NCBI RefSeq assembly: GCF_001953885.1
Contig: NZ_MQUS01000012.1
Coordinates: 206,258-270,257 of the forward strand
DNA: 64,000 bases
Direction of reading: 5' to 3'
Source of the DNA: Streptomyces sp. IMTB 2501
GTDB taxonomy: Bacteria > Actinomycetota > Actinomycetes > Streptomycetales > Streptomycetaceae
Shown piece after piece: positions 1-9,935 of this stretch. The translations under genes and the position numbers were made by a program. Position 1 is the first letter of the stretch. Each line of letters begins with the position of its first letter. Under the pieces are notes generated by a model. It saw only the letters and a list, made by a program, of their open reading frames with translations. It was not told the DNA's origin and did no database searches.

Positions 1-824
<824 letters not shown>

Positions 825-825
<1 letters not shown>

Positions 826-2183
826 TGAGCGCCGGGGGGACCGGGCAGTCGGAGGCCGACCGCGAGGAGACGGGCGGCGTCCGTACGGCCCTCGCGGGCC
901 TCACGACCCGTGGCCGTTCCTTCCTGGCGGCCGGGATCGCGGCCGCGATCTGCGCATACGTCCTGGGCCAGAGCGATCTGCTGCGGGTCGGCCTGCTGCT
1001 GGCCTCGCTGCCCCTGATCTGTGCGACCGTGGTGTACCGCACGCGCTACCGGGTGACCGGTACCCGTCGGCTCGCCCCCGCGCGCGTGCCGGCCGGCAGC
1101 GAGGCCCGGGTGCATCTGCGGATGGACAACGTCTCCCGGCTGCCCACCGGCCTGCTGATGCTCCAGGACCGGGTGCCCTACGTCCTCGGGCCGCGCCCCC
1201 GGTTCGTGCTGGACCGGGTGGAGCCGGGCGGCCGCCGCGAGGTGTCCTACCGGGTCCGCTCCGACCTGCGCGGCCGCTACCCGCTGGGCCCGCTGCAGCT
1301 GCGCCTGACGGACCCCTTCGGGATGTGCGAACTGACCCGCTCCTTCTCGACGTACGACACCCTCACGGTCATCCCGCGCGTGGAGCCGCTGGCACCGGTC
1401 CGCTTCAGCGGCGAGGCCCAGGGGTACGGCGACGGGCGGCAGCGCTCGCTGGCCCTCGCGGGCGAGGACGACGTGATCCCGCGCGGCTACCGCTACGGCG
1501 ACGACCTGCGCCGGGTGCACTGGCGGTCCACCGCGCGCTACGGCGAGCTGATGGTGCGGCGCGAGGAGCAGCCCCGGCGCTCCCGGTGCACCGTCCTGCT
1601 GGACACCCGGGGCGGCGCCTACGAGGGCGCGGGCCCCGACTCGGCCTTCGAGTGGGCGGTCTCCGCCGCCGCCTCGGTGCTGGTGCACATGCTCGAACGG
1701 GGCTTCTCGATACGGCTGCTGACCGACAGCGGCAGCATGGTGCCCGGCGAGGGCGCCGACGGGTTCGCGGGCAGCGGCCAGGAGACCGCGGAGGCGGCCG
1801 GGCTGATGATGGACACCCTCGCGGTGATCGACCACTCCGACGGGACGGGCCTGTCCCGGGCGTACGAGGTCCTGCGCGGCGGGAACGAGGGGCTGCTGGT
1901 GGCCTTCCTGGGCGACCTGGACGAGGAACAGGCCACGACGGTCGCCAAGATGAGCCGGCGCGGCGGTGCCGTCGCCTTCGTGCTGGATCCGGACACCTGG
2001 GTGCGGGAGGCGACCGATGTGCCGCGGCCCGGTGACCGGCACGCCGAGCGGCTGCGGCTGCTGCGCGAGGCGGGCTGGACGGCGCTGAGCGTGCCGCGCG
2101 GCGCCGCGCTGAGCGCGCTGTGGCAGCAGGCGGACCGGGAGCGCTCGGGCCTGGCCGCCATGGGCGGGGAGGCGGCGCGATGA
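825..2183 (+). CDS. DUF58 domain membrane-anchored protein
   Basis: This is the usual DUF58 partner of MoxR ATPases. Residues near 25-70 form two hydrophobic segments that anchor it in the membrane. The DUF58 core follows, with the diagnostic RGYRYGDDLRRVHWRSTAR stretch near residue 220 and a vWA-like fold after it (VLLDTR). The ATG at 825 overlaps the MoxR stop; an in-frame GTG lies one codon earlier at 822. The stop overlaps the next start (ATGA at 2180), giving a three-gene coupled operon. The family role in envelope assembly is inferred from partners; no substrate can be read from the sequence. Confidence 0.93.
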
Positions 2184-4564
2184 GCGGGCGGGCACGACTG
2201 GCGCTGTGCGCGGCCGCGGCCACGCTGATGGCCTCCTGCGCGCTGCTGCCCCTGGTGGCCGAGCCGACCTGGCTGCTGCAGCTGATCCCGCTGGTGGCCG
2301 TGCAGACCGGGGTGGGCGCGGCGGCCCGCCGGGTGCCGCTGGGCCGACCGCTGACCGTGGTGGTACAGGCGCTGGTCACCCTGGTCCTGCTGACCCTGGT
2401 CTTCGCGCGGGAGCACGCGATCATCGGGCTGATCCCCGGCCCGGACGCCTTCCGGCACATCGCCGGCCTGCTTCAGCAGGGCTCCAACGACGTCAGCGAG
2501 TACGCGATACCCGCGCCGCTCACCGACGGCATCAAACTGATGCTGATCGGCGGCGTCCTGCTCATCGGTCTGCTGGTGGACACGCTCGCGGTGACCTTCC
2601 GCAGCGCGGCCCCGGCCGGGCTGCCGCTGCTCGCGCTGTACTCGGTGGCCGGCGGGCTGTCCGACGGCGGGGCCGACTGGCTGTGGTTCCTGGTGGCGGC
2701 GGCCGGCTATCTGATGCTGCTGCTCGCGGAGGGCCGGGACCGGCTGGCGCAGTGGGGCCGGGTCTTCGGGGGTTCTCCTCGTTCCCCCGGCTCACCGGAG
2801 GGCGGCGCGGTGGCCCCGGTGCGCACCGGGCGCCGGATCGGCGCGGTCGCGCTCGGCGCGGCCCTGGTGGTGCCGCTCGCCCTGCCCGCGATGCAGGGAG
2901 GCCTGCTGGACGCCGCCGGCACGGGCGTGGGAGCGGGCAACGGCAACGGGGGGACGATCTCCGCGGTCAACCCGCTGGTGTCGCTGCGCGACAGCCTGAA
3001 CACGGACGACGACCGCCAGGTGCTGTCCCTGAGGACCAGCGCGAACGACATCTCCGACCTGTATCTGCGGATCGTCTCCCTGGACGACTTCGACGGCACC
3101 ACCTGGAAGCCGGCCCAGCGGCACATCGTCGGCGTCCCGGACAGGTTCCCCACACCGATCGGCCTCGACGCGGGCGTCAAGCGCGGCATGGTGACGACCG
3201 CCGTCTCGGCGGCGAGCTGGTACGCCCAGGACTGGCTGCCGATGCCGTACCCGCCCAGCGACGTGAGGATCGGCGGCCGCTGGCGCTATGAGCCCGTGGG
3301 CATGACTCTCGTCGGCGACCACGGCCAGACCACCCGGGGGGCGACCTACCAGGTGACCAGCCTGGACGTGCAGCCGACCGCCGAGCAGCTGGCCGGGGCG
3401 CCGGAGCCGCCGGCGACCCTGAAGCGCGAGTACACGAGGGTGCCGTCCTCGGTGCCGAAGGTGGTGGCCCAGACCGCCAGGCAGATCACGGCGGGCGCGC
3501 GGAACCACTACGAGGAAGCCGTCAAACTCCAGGACTACTTCGCGGTCTCGGGCGGCTTCCAGTACGACACGCAGGTGGAGGTCGGCCGCGGTCCCGACGC
3601 CATAGCCAACTTCCTGAAGAAGAAGCAGGGATTCTGCGTCCACTTCTCCTTCGCGATGGCGGCGATGGCCCGCACCCTCGGTATCCCGGCCCGGGTCGCG
3701 GTGGGTTTCGCGCCCGGCACCCCGCAGGCCGACGGCTCGGTCACGGTGAACCAGAAGGACGCGCACGCCTGGCCCGAGCTGTACTTCGCGGGCGTGGGCT
3801 GGACCCGCTTCGAGCCGACCCCGACCCGTGGCACCACGCCCTCGTACACCCTGTCGGACACACCCGGTACCTCGCTGCCCGACCAGGACCTGCCGTCGCA
3901 CCAGTCGTCCACGGCGCCCTCGGCCGCGGCCTCGCCGAGTCAGAGCTGCACGCCCGAGCTGGTCAAGCTGCAGGGCTGCGACACCCCGTCCGCGGCGGCG
4001 GCCCCGAACAGCGGCGGCGGGGGCACGGGCCCGTGGTGGTATCTGCTGATCGGCCTGGGCGCGCTGGTCGTGGCGGCGGTTCCGCTGTCGCCGCTGCTGT
4101 GGCGGATGCGGGTGCGGTCGGTGCGGCTGGGCGGGCACGCCAGGACCGAGGAGGGCGCGGTGGAGCACACCCTGGCGGCCTGGCAGGAGCTGACGGACAG
4201 CGCCTGGGACCATGGCATCCCGTCGGACGAGTCGCTGACGCCGCGCAGGGCGGCCGCCCGGATCGTCGAACTCGGTGAGCTGGATCCGGCGACCGGTGCC
4301 GCGGTGCACCGGGTGGCGGACTCGGTGGAGCAGGTGCTGTACGCCCCCCGGCCGCGCCCGGCGGCGGGTGCGGCGGAGGACGTACGCCGGGTGATCGAGG
4401 GGCTGCGGGGCACGGTGAGCACCGGCACCCGGGCTCGGGCGCTGTTCCTGCCGCGCTCGTCGGTGCGGGTGCTGTGGGCGGTGTCGGCACGCTGGACGGC
4501 CCTGCGGACCCGGGTGGCCGCGGCGAAGCCCAGCCTGCGCCGGCCGTCGCAGCAGCAGGGCTGA
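2180..4564 (+). CDS. Transglutaminase-like membrane protein (DUF3488/DUF4129 architecture)
   Basis: The protein has 794 residues. The first roughly 250 contain six or more hydrophobic helices. A large extracytoplasmic transglutaminase core follows, with catalytic Cys in KKQGFCVHFSFAMAAMAR, His in NQKDAHAWPELY and Asp in the WTRFEPTP region. Then come a Ser/Pro/Ala linker, another membrane helix near residue 620, and a cytoplasmic DUF4129-like tail. The ATG at 2180 was chosen because it overlaps the DUF58 stop; a frame opening at 2120 would overlap that gene needlessly. MoxR, DUF58 and transglutaminase together form a widespread operon of unknown peptide or envelope-modifying function. A 28-bp hairpin begins one base after the stop. 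Confidence 0.93.
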   Translation: MSGRARLALCAAAATLMASCALLPLVAEPTWLLQLIPLVAVQTGVGAAARRVPLGRPLTVVVQALVTLVLLTLVFAREHAIIGLIPGPDAFRHIAGLLQQGSNDVSEYAIPAPLTDGIKLMLIGGVLLIGLLVDTLAVTFRSAAPAGLPLLALYSVAGGLSDGGADWLWFLVAAAGYLMLLLAEGRDRLAQWGRVFGGSPRSPGSPEGGAVAPVRTGRRIGAVALGAALVVPLALPAMQGGLLDAAGTGVGAGNGNGGTISAVNPLVSLRDSLNTDDDRQVLSLRTSANDISDLYLRIVSLDDFDGTTWKPAQRHIVGVPDRFPTPIGLDAGVKRGMVTTAVSAASWYAQDWLPMPYPPSDVRIGGRWRYEPVGMTLVGDHGQTTRGATYQVTSLDVQPTAEQLAGAPEPPATLKREYTRVPSSVPKVVAQTARQITAGARNHYEEAVKLQDYFAVSGGFQYDTQVEVGRGPDAIANFLKKKQGFCVHFSFAMAAMARTLGIPARVAVGFAPGTPQADGSVTVNQKDAHAWPELYFAGVGWTRFEPTPTRGTTPSYTLSDTPGTSLPDQDLPSHQSSTAPSAAASPSQSCTPELVKLQGCDTPSAAAAPNSGGGGTGPWWYLLIGLGALVVAAVPLSPLLWRMRVRSVRLGGHARTEEGAVEHTLAAWQELTDSAWDHGIPSDESLTPRRAAARIVELGELDPATGAAVHRVADSVEQVLYAPRPRPAAGAAEDVRRVIEGLRGTVSTGTRARALFLPRSSVRVLWAVSARWTALRTRVAAAKPSLRRPSQQQG

Positions 4565-4623
4565 GACAGACAACGTGTGAGGGGCGACCACCTTGGGTGG
4601 TCGCCCCTCACACGTTGTCTGTC
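4565..4623. terminator. Perfect 28-bp inverted repeat between convergent genes
   Basis: Arms 4565-4592 and 4596-4623 are exact reverse complements with a 3-nt spacer (TTG). The repeat starts immediately after the transglutaminase stop (4562-4564) and lies 25 bp from the end of the convergent DUF3040 gene. There is no T-run, which is normal for streptomycete terminators. It can fold from either strand, so it should serve both transcripts. Confidence 0.85.
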
Positions 4624-4648
4624 GGCGTCCGCGGAAACCGCCGGACGG

Positions 4649-5038
4649 CTACTGGCCCTGTTCGTCGCGGCGGCGCTGCCAGCGCTCCTCGATCCGGTCC
4701 ATCATGGAGCGTTTCGGCCGCGCCTGACGGCGGACGGCGCCCGCGCCCGCGGGCTGCTCGCCCGGCTTCGGGCCCTTGCGCCAGCCGGTGACGGCGAGTA
4801 CGGCGCAGCCCAGCATGACGAGAAAACCCACCACACTGACCCAGATCAGCTGCGCGACCATTCCGGCCATGAGGAGCGCGATACCTACGAGGAAACCTGC
4901 GACCGCCTGGTAGACCCGCCGCCGGGTGTACGTACGCAGTCCGCTTCCCTCAAGCGCTGACGCGAACTTGGGATCTTCGGCGTACAGCGCTCGCTCCATC
5001 TGCTCGAGCATGCGCTGCTCGTGCTCCGAGAGCGGCAC
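4649..5038 (-). CDS. DUF3040 small membrane protein
   Basis: This 129-residue protein begins MPLSEHEQRMLEQMERAL, the hallmark opening of actinobacterial DUF3040 proteins. Two adjacent hydrophobic helices follow (about residues 45-65 and 67-87), then a basic, disordered tail rich in Arg and Lys. DUF3040 proteins occur widely near division and envelope genes; no biochemical activity is established. It stands alone, convergent with the transglutaminase operon, and shares the perfect hairpin as a terminator. A purine-rich AGGAGGACT-like stretch precedes the ATG on the minus strand. Confidence 0.9.
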   Translation of the reverse strand: MPLSEHEQRMLEQMERALYAEDPKFASALEGSGLRTYTRRRVYQAVAGFLVGIALLMAGMVAQLIWVSVVGFLVMLGCAVLAVTGWRKGPKPGEQPAGAGAVRRQARPKRSMMDRIEERWQRRRDEQGQ

Positions 5039-5315
5039 GGAGTCCTCCTCATCGTGCAGTCGCCGGGGCGACCCGGGGGGTCCCTTCAGGATAGGCAGGG
5101 AATCGCCCCCGTGAAACCCGCCCCTCTACGCCAATTGGCCAACCGGAACCCGCCATGACAGTCCCGGCTCGCTGAGGCTTCCATTCCCCTGCGGCCGACC
5201 CGTCATGCCGGGCGGTGTACCTCGATCATACGGCGCAAACCCCTCGATCGGAGGTCTTGTGGCGTACTCCATCCGCTGCCAAGGCCCTGATCAGGGACGG
5301 GTCCCGGTGGTGCGC

Positions 5316-6143
5316 TCAGGCCTCGGCGGCACCCCGGGTCTCACCGAGCACATGCAGCTGGGTGGCGACGGAGTGGAAGGCGGGCAGTTCGGCCGCGGCC
5401 GCCTCCAGCTTCAGGAGCGCGTCGAGGGCGCCGGGCTCGGTGTCCACGAGGACGCCGGGCACGAGGTCGGCGAAGACCCGCACGCCGTGCACGGCGCCGA
5501 CCCTGAGGCCCGCGCCCTCGACCAGCGCGGTGAGCTGTTCGGCGGTGAACCGGCGTGGCATCGGATCGCCGGCGCCCCAGCGGCCCTCGGGGTCCTGCAG
5601 CGCCTGCCGGGCCTCCGTGAAGTGACCGGCGAGGGCGCGGGCGAGGACCGCCCCGCCGAGGCCTGCGGCGAGCAGGCTGAGGACGCCCTCGGAGCGCAGC
5701 GCGGCGACGGCGTTGCGGACGCCCTCGGCCGGGTCGTCCACGTACTCCAGGACGCCATGGCACAGCACGGCGTCGTAGCCCCCGCGCTCGACCACGTCGA
5801 ACAGGCCGTGCGCATCGCCCTGGACGCCCCGGACCCGGTCGGCGACACCGGCCTCGGTGGTCCGGCGCTCGAGCGCGAACAGCGCGTTCGGGCTGGGGTC
5901 GACCACGGTGACGCGGTGGCCGAGCCGGGCGAGGGGCACGGCGAACTTGCCGCTGCCGCCTCCGGTGTCGAGGACGTCGAGTGAGTCCCGTCCCGTGGCC
6001 TTGACCCGGCGGTCGAGGGCGTCCTGGAGGACCTCCCAGACCACGGCGGTACGCAGGGAGGCGCGGGATCCAGGGGTGTCGGAGCGCAGCGACGCCCACT
6101 GAGGGTCGTGGTGGGAGACGGGCGGGCGCAGCGGGTCCGACAC
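5316..6143 (-). CDS. Class I SAM-dependent methyltransferase
   Basis: A 275-residue Rossmann methyltransferase. Motif I is LDTGGGSGKFAVPLARLGH with the acidic end of strand 2 at VVDPSP, and motif IV lies around CHGVLEYVDDP. The substrate cannot be deduced; the overall layout resembles CmoA/UbiE-like enzymes acting on small molecules or RNA. The GTG at 6143 was chosen because GAGGAG lies nine bases upstream. The open frame continues 49 codons further but with no ribosome site. It is followed, after about 270 bp of unassigned DNA, by the DUF3040 gene on the same strand. Confidence 0.88.
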   Translation of the reverse strand: MSDPLRPPVSHHDPQWASLRSDTPGSRASLRTAVVWEVLQDALDRRVKATGRDSLDVLDTGGGSGKFAVPLARLGHRVTVVDPSPNALFALERRTTEAGVADRVRGVQGDAHGLFDVVERGGYDAVLCHGVLEYVDDPAEGVRNAVAALRSEGVLSLLAAGLGGAVLARALAGHFTEARQALQDPEGRWGAGDPMPRRFTAEQLTALVEGAGLRVGAVHGVRVFADLVPGVLVDTEPGALDALLKLEAAAAELPAFHSVATQLHVLGETRGAAEA

Positions 6144-6267
6144 GGCAGTTGACTCCTCGGCAGAGCTGAAAGGCTTCAGGCGACTCCAGCCTATTGCCTC
6201 CGGCGCCCCGCCGGTCACCGCGGCCGGGTGGGCCGCGGTGCGTCTCGTCCGGCGGACTTCTCGGTGG

Positions 6268-6840
6268 TCAGCCCGCGTCCGGAAGGTCACCGCGCGCTCT
6301 CGGTCCGGTCACCTCCCCGGTCTCCCCCGCGTCCCTGCGGGGCTGGGGAAGGACGGGCTGAAGGACGAGCATCCGCTCGACGATGCGCAGGAACATCGCC
6401 ACGTCCCGTATCAGGTCGTCGGCGTCCCGCCGGCTCGCCGCGCCCTGTATGCCGGCCTCTGCGCGGGCACGGCGGGCGGCGCCGGAGGCGAACAGGGCGC
6501 TCCACTCGGTCAGTTCGGGTGCGATCTCGGGCAGCACTTCCCAGGCGCTGCGGATCCGGGCGCGGCGGCGCGGGGAGGTCTCGGGGCGGCCCAGGGCGGC
6601 GAGCACGGCGGCGGCGGTGCGCAGCGCGGCGAGGTGGGCCGTCGCATAGCGTTCGTTCGACGTGTCCAGGACGGCGGCCTCCTCCAGTCCGGCGCGGGCC
6701 TGGGCGAGCAGGTCGAGGGCGGCGGGCGGGGCCGTGGCCCGGCGGAGCACGGGGTGCACATCGCTCGCCGGGCCGGTCAGTGAGGGGGCAGGGCCGGTGG
6801 CGCGGCGCCGGCGGGCGGCGGCTGCGGACGGGTTGGCCAT
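6268..6840 (-). CDS. SAV_6107-type HEPN domain protein
   Basis: A 190-residue, largely helical protein with a disordered Ala/Arg-rich start and tail. The central part (LDLLAQARAGLEEAA and DADDLIRDVAMFLRIVERML) matches the actinobacterial family named after S. avermitilis SAV_6107, which has been assigned to the HEPN superfamily. HEPN proteins are often RNases or nucleotide-binding partners. The classical RxxxxH motif is not obvious here, so activity is uncertain. AGGAGG lies seven bases before the ATG. Upstream at 6889-6911 there is a TTGTCAGTG sequence on the same strand, discussed as a possible damage-type promoter. Confidence 0.8.
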   Translation of the reverse strand: MANPSAAAARRRRATGPAPSLTGPASDVHPVLRRATAPPAALDLLAQARAGLEEAAVLDTSNERYATAHLAALRTAAAVLAALGRPETSPRRRARIRSAWEVLPEIAPELTEWSALFASGAARRARAEAGIQGAASRRDADDLIRDVAMFLRIVERMLVLQPVLPQPRRDAGETGEVTGPRARGDLPDAG

Positions 6841-6888
6841 GACGAACCTCCTGTCGTCTGGGTGACGGCACGGATGCCGTATGTGCCC

Positions 6889-6911
6889 ATCGTGGGGTAT
6901 GGCACTGACAA
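6889..6911 (-). promoter_or_regulatory. Possible RecA-NDp/PafBC-type promoter before the HEPN gene
   Basis: On the minus strand TTGTCAGTG (6911-6903) is followed after eight bases by CACGAT. The published mycobacterial consensus is TTGTCRGTG-N8-TANNNT, so the first part is exact and the -10 keeps the A and last T but not the first T. It lies about 50 bp before the HEPN start. Moderate support only. Confidence 0.4.
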
Positions 6912-6930
6912 TCCGTTCTGACCTGGGCCT

Positions 6931-6984
6931 TTGCTTCGATCGAAGGTTCGGGCGTATTTTTGCACTGACCAGTCAGTTCAAAAA
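6931..6984 (+). promoter_or_regulatory. Promoter and 28-nt near-palindromic operator of the ABC-YhgE-TetR operon
   Basis: The arms TTTTTGCACTGA (6957-6968) and TCAGTTCAAAAA (6973-6984) pair at 11 of 12 positions around CCAG. The core ACTGA-N4-TCAGT is a typical TetR-family operator shape. A plausible promoter overlaps it: TTGCTT at 6931-6936, an 18-bp spacer and TATTTT at 6955-6960, which puts the start site inside the palindrome. The GTG of the first gene is 24 bp downstream, and the third gene of the operon encodes a TetR regulator. Confidence 0.7.
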
Positions 6985-7007
6985 CTGTCGCAACGGCAGG
7001 GGGGCTT

Positions 7008-7817
7008 GTGGACGGCATGCACGTCAAGGCCGAGGGCCTCGGGCTCAAGGGGCCACGGGGGTGGGCCTTCCGGGGCATCACCCTCGACGCGGAGCCCGGC
7101 TCACTCATCGCGATCGAGGGACCGTCCGGCTCCGGCCGCACCTGTCTGCTGCTCGCGCTCACAGGACGGATGAGGCCCACCGAGGGAACAGCCGCCGTCG
7201 GCGGATTCCGGCTCCCACGACACATGGCCCGGCTGCGCCGCGTCAGCGCTGTGGCCAACGTGGCCGGGGTGACCGACCTGGAGCCGGCCCTCACCGTCGG
7301 CGAGCACCTGCGCGAACGCGCCCTGCTGCAGAGCCACTTCGGCGACTCCCTGCGCGACCTGCTGCGCCCCCGCACCCAGCGCCTGCACGAGGCGCGGCTG
7401 CGCGTCGACGCGGCCCTGGCCGCGGCCGGACTGGACCTCGAAACGCTGCCGAAGGGCTCCCGGACGGCCGTACGTGACCTGGAACGGCCGCAGGAACTGC
7501 GCCTGTCCATCGCCCTGGCCCTGCTCGGCCGGCCCGGACTGCTCGGCGTCGACGACATCGACCTCAAGCTCTCGGACGCCGAGCGCACCGAGGTGTGGGA
7601 CCTGCTGCGCTCACTCACGCGCGCGGGGACGACGGTGGCGGTGGTCTGCCGGACCGCCCCCGGCGATTGCGTGATCGTCTCCACCGAGGAGTACGACAAG
7701 AGCGAGAACGACAGGGACGACAGGGACGACACGGACGACAGGGACGGCAGGGACGGCAGGGACGACACGAGCGTCGCGAACAGCGACCCGAAGGAGGACG
7801 TCGATGCGCTCGCCTAG
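7008..7817 (+). CDS. ABC-type ATP-binding protein with degenerate signature
   Basis: A 269-residue nucleotide-binding domain. Walker A is GPSGSGRT (residues about 39-46), in which the usual Lys is Arg; Walker B is LLGVDDID near residue 185. The LSGGQ signature is replaced by DLERPQELRLS, so ATPase activity may be weak or regulatory. The last 40 residues are an Asp/Arg tail encoded by seven 9-bp repeats. The GTG start follows a purine-rich stretch (CAGGGGGG); an ATG three codons later is an alternative. It overlaps the YhgE/Pip gene by 14 bp, so the two are coupled and probably form one transport or secretion unit. Confidence 0.82.
   Translation: MDGMHVKAEGLGLKGPRGWAFRGITLDAEPGSLIAIEGPSGSGRTCLLLALTGRMRPTEGTAAVGGFRLPRHMARLRRVSAVANVAGVTDLEPALTVGEHLRERALLQSHFGDSLRDLLRPRTQRLHEARLRVDAALAAAGLDLETLPKGSRTAVRDLERPQELRLSIALALLGRPGLLGVDDIDLKLSDAERTEVWDLLRSLTRAGTTVAVVCRTAPGDCVIVSTEEYDKSENDRDDRDDTDDRDGRDGRDDTSVANSDPKEDVDALA
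7710..7772 (+). repeat. Seven 9-bp tandem repeats inside the ATPase gene
   Basis: Units of GACAGGGAC and close variants repeat in frame seven times. They encode an Arg-Asp-Asp/Gly tripeptide array at the C-terminus of the ATP-binding protein. The array ends about 30 bp before the start codon of the next gene. Confidence 0.85.
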
Positions 7818-9888
7818 GCTGGCCGCGCTCGAACTGAGGCGCTTCGGGCGCGGGAAACTGCCGCGCGCCGCCCTGGTCGCGCTGCTCGTGCTCCCGCTGC
7901 TCTACGGCGCCCTGTACCTGTGGTCGTTCTGGGACCCGTACGGCCGGCTGGACCGCATCCCGGTGGCCCTGGTGAACGACGACAAGGGCGCCACCGCGGC
8001 CGGCAAGAAGATCACCGCCGGTGACGACATCGTCGGCGGGCTGCGCGACAGCCGGACCTTCGCGTGGCACGAGGTGAGCGACGAGGAGGCCCGCAAGGGC
8101 GTCGAGGACGGCACCTACTACCTGTCGCTGACCATGCCGGCCGACTTCAGCCGGCGGATCGCCTCCAGCTCGGGCGGCGCCCCGGAGACCGGCGCCCTCC
8201 AGGTGCGCACCAACGACGCGAACAACTACATCGTCGGCCAGATCTCCCGCACGGTCTTCAACGAGGTCCGCTCGGCCGCCTCCACCAAGGCCTCCCGCAC
8301 CTTCCTCGACAAGATCTTCGTCTCGTTCTCCGGCATCCACGACAAGACCGTCACGGCCGCCAAGGGCGCCGACAGGCTGAACACCGGTATCGGGAAGGCG
8401 GAGAAGGGCTCGAAGGACCTCGCCGACGGACTGAAGGACGCCCGGAGCGGCAGCGGCGAGCTGGCCAAGGGCATGAAGAGGCTGAACTCGGGCGCCGGTG
8501 ACCTTCAGGCCGGTTCCCGGCAGGTGGCCGACGGTACCCAGGAGCTCGCCGACAAGGTCAACGGCGTCTACGGCAAGGCCGGACCGTTCCTGAAGGACAA
8601 CGAGAAGACCATCGGGGACACCGCCCGGCTGGTCGGCGACTCGGCCAAGACCGTCGAGGACAACCTCGACGTCCTGGTGAAGCACGCCCCGGAGGCCGCG
8701 AAGCTCGCTCATGCGAACGCCGCCATCATGGACGAGGTCTACAAGGCGCGCTGCGAGACCGCCACGATCCCCGACCCGAACTGCCCCGACCTCAAGCGGG
8801 CCAGGACGGCCACCGACGAGGTGGCCGGCGTGGCCGACGACCTCAACACGCTGATCGCCGACCAGGACGGCGACCTGAAGACGATGCGGGACAACCTCGG
8901 CACCCTTCAGAAGCAGGCCACGGCCCTCAAGGAGCGCGCGCCGCATCTGTACGAGGACGTCGACGACGCGGTCAACAAGATCAACAAGCTCAACACCGGA
9001 GCCCAGGAGGTCGCCGCCGGTGCCAAGAAGCTGCACGCCGGGCTCGGCACCGCCCAGGCCGGCGCCACCGCGCTGGACCAGGGCATCGGGACGGCGGCGT
9101 CGGGCGCCGAGACCCTGAACGGCGGCCTGTACAAGCTGTCCGACGGCTCCGGGAAGCTCGCCGGCGGACTGCACGACGGCGCCGGGAAGATCCCGGACTA
9201 CGACAAGAAGGACCGCGACCAGCGCACCGGCGTGATGGCCGACCCGGTCCAGCTGGCCTCCCACGACCTGCACAAGGCGCCGAACTACGGCACCGGCTTC
9301 GCCCCGTACTTCATACCGCTGTCCCTGTGGGTGGGCGCGATGGTCGCCTACATGCTGATCGCGCCGCTCAACCGGCGTGCCCTGGCGGCCGGTTCGCCGG
9401 CCTGGCGGATCGCGCTCGCGGGCTGGCTGCCGGTGGTCGCGGTGGGCGTGCTCCAGGTTGGCGCCCTGATGGCCGTACTGCACTGGGTGATCGGTCTGCA
9501 GATGCTGCACGCGGCCGGCACGATCGGCTTCCTGTGCCTGGTCACGGCCTGTTTCGCAGCGATCGTGCAGTGGCTGAACGCCCGCTTCGGCGCGGCGGGC
9601 CGGATCCTGGTGCTCGCGCTGCTGATGCTCCAGCTGACCTCGGCGGGCGGCACGTACCCCGTGCAGACCAGCCCGGGCTTCTTCAACGCGATCCACCCGT
9701 TCCTGCCGATGAGTTACGTCGTGGCGGCGCTGCGCCGGCTGATCACCGGCGGCGGGCTCGGCCCGGTCTGGCAGGCGTGCGCCGTGCTCGCTGCGTTCAC
9801 CGCGGGCGCGCTGGCCCTGACCGCCCTCGCGGCCCGGCGCCGCCAGGTGTGGACGCTGGACCGGTTGCACCCGGAGCTGAGTCTGTGA
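7804..9888 (+). CDS. YhgE/Pip-family membrane protein (ABC-2 type permease relative)
   Basis: A 694-residue protein. One N-terminal membrane helix (about 20-42) leads into a roughly 450-residue extracytoplasmic region full of Gly/Ala/Asp heptad-like repeats (for example around GAGDLQAGSRQVADGTQEL). Five or six membrane helices follow near the C-terminus. This is the YhgE/Pip layout, related to type VII-associated EsaA and phage-infection proteins, with ABC-2 permease homology in the last part. AAGGAGG precedes the ATG. Coupling to an ATP-binding gene suggests a two-component exporter; the cargo is unknown. A TetR gene follows 47 bp later. Confidence 0.88.
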   Translation: MRSPRLAALELRRFGRGKLPRAALVALLVLPLLYGALYLWSFWDPYGRLDRIPVALVNDDKGATAAGKKITAGDDIVGGLRDSRTFAWHEVSDEEARKGVEDGTYYLSLTMPADFSRRIASSSGGAPETGALQVRTNDANNYIVGQISRTVFNEVRSAASTKASRTFLDKIFVSFSGIHDKTVTAAKGADRLNTGIGKAEKGSKDLADGLKDARSGSGELAKGMKRLNSGAGDLQAGSRQVADGTQELADKVNGVYGKAGPFLKDNEKTIGDTARLVGDSAKTVEDNLDVLVKHAPEAAKLAHANAAIMDEVYKARCETATIPDPNCPDLKRARTATDEVAGVADDLNTLIADQDGDLKTMRDNLGTLQKQATALKERAPHLYEDVDDAVNKINKLNTGAQEVAAGAKKLHAGLGTAQAGATALDQGIGTAASGAETLNGGLYKLSDGSGKLAGGLHDGAGKIPDYDKKDRDQRTGVMADPVQLASHDLHKAPNYGTGFAPYFIPLSLWVGAMVAYMLIAPLNRRALAAGSPAWRIALAGWLPVVAVGVLQVGALMAVLHWVIGLQMLHAAGTIGFLCLVTACFAAIVQWLNARFGAAGRILVLALLMLQLTSAGGTYPVQTSPGFFNAIHPFLPMSYVVAALRRLITGGGLGPVWQACAVLAAFTAGALALTALAARRRQVWTLDRLHPELSL

Positions 9889-9935
9889 CCCCCGGGCGGC
9901 CGCCGCACGCGCGCGTACCTGTGAGAATCAGGGCC

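Noticed and set aside
5205..5984. Long plus-strand open frames antisense to the methyltransferase gene
   Set aside because: The minus-strand frame carries clear SAM-binding motifs and a ribosome site; the opposite frames are codon-bias shadows with no family resemblance.
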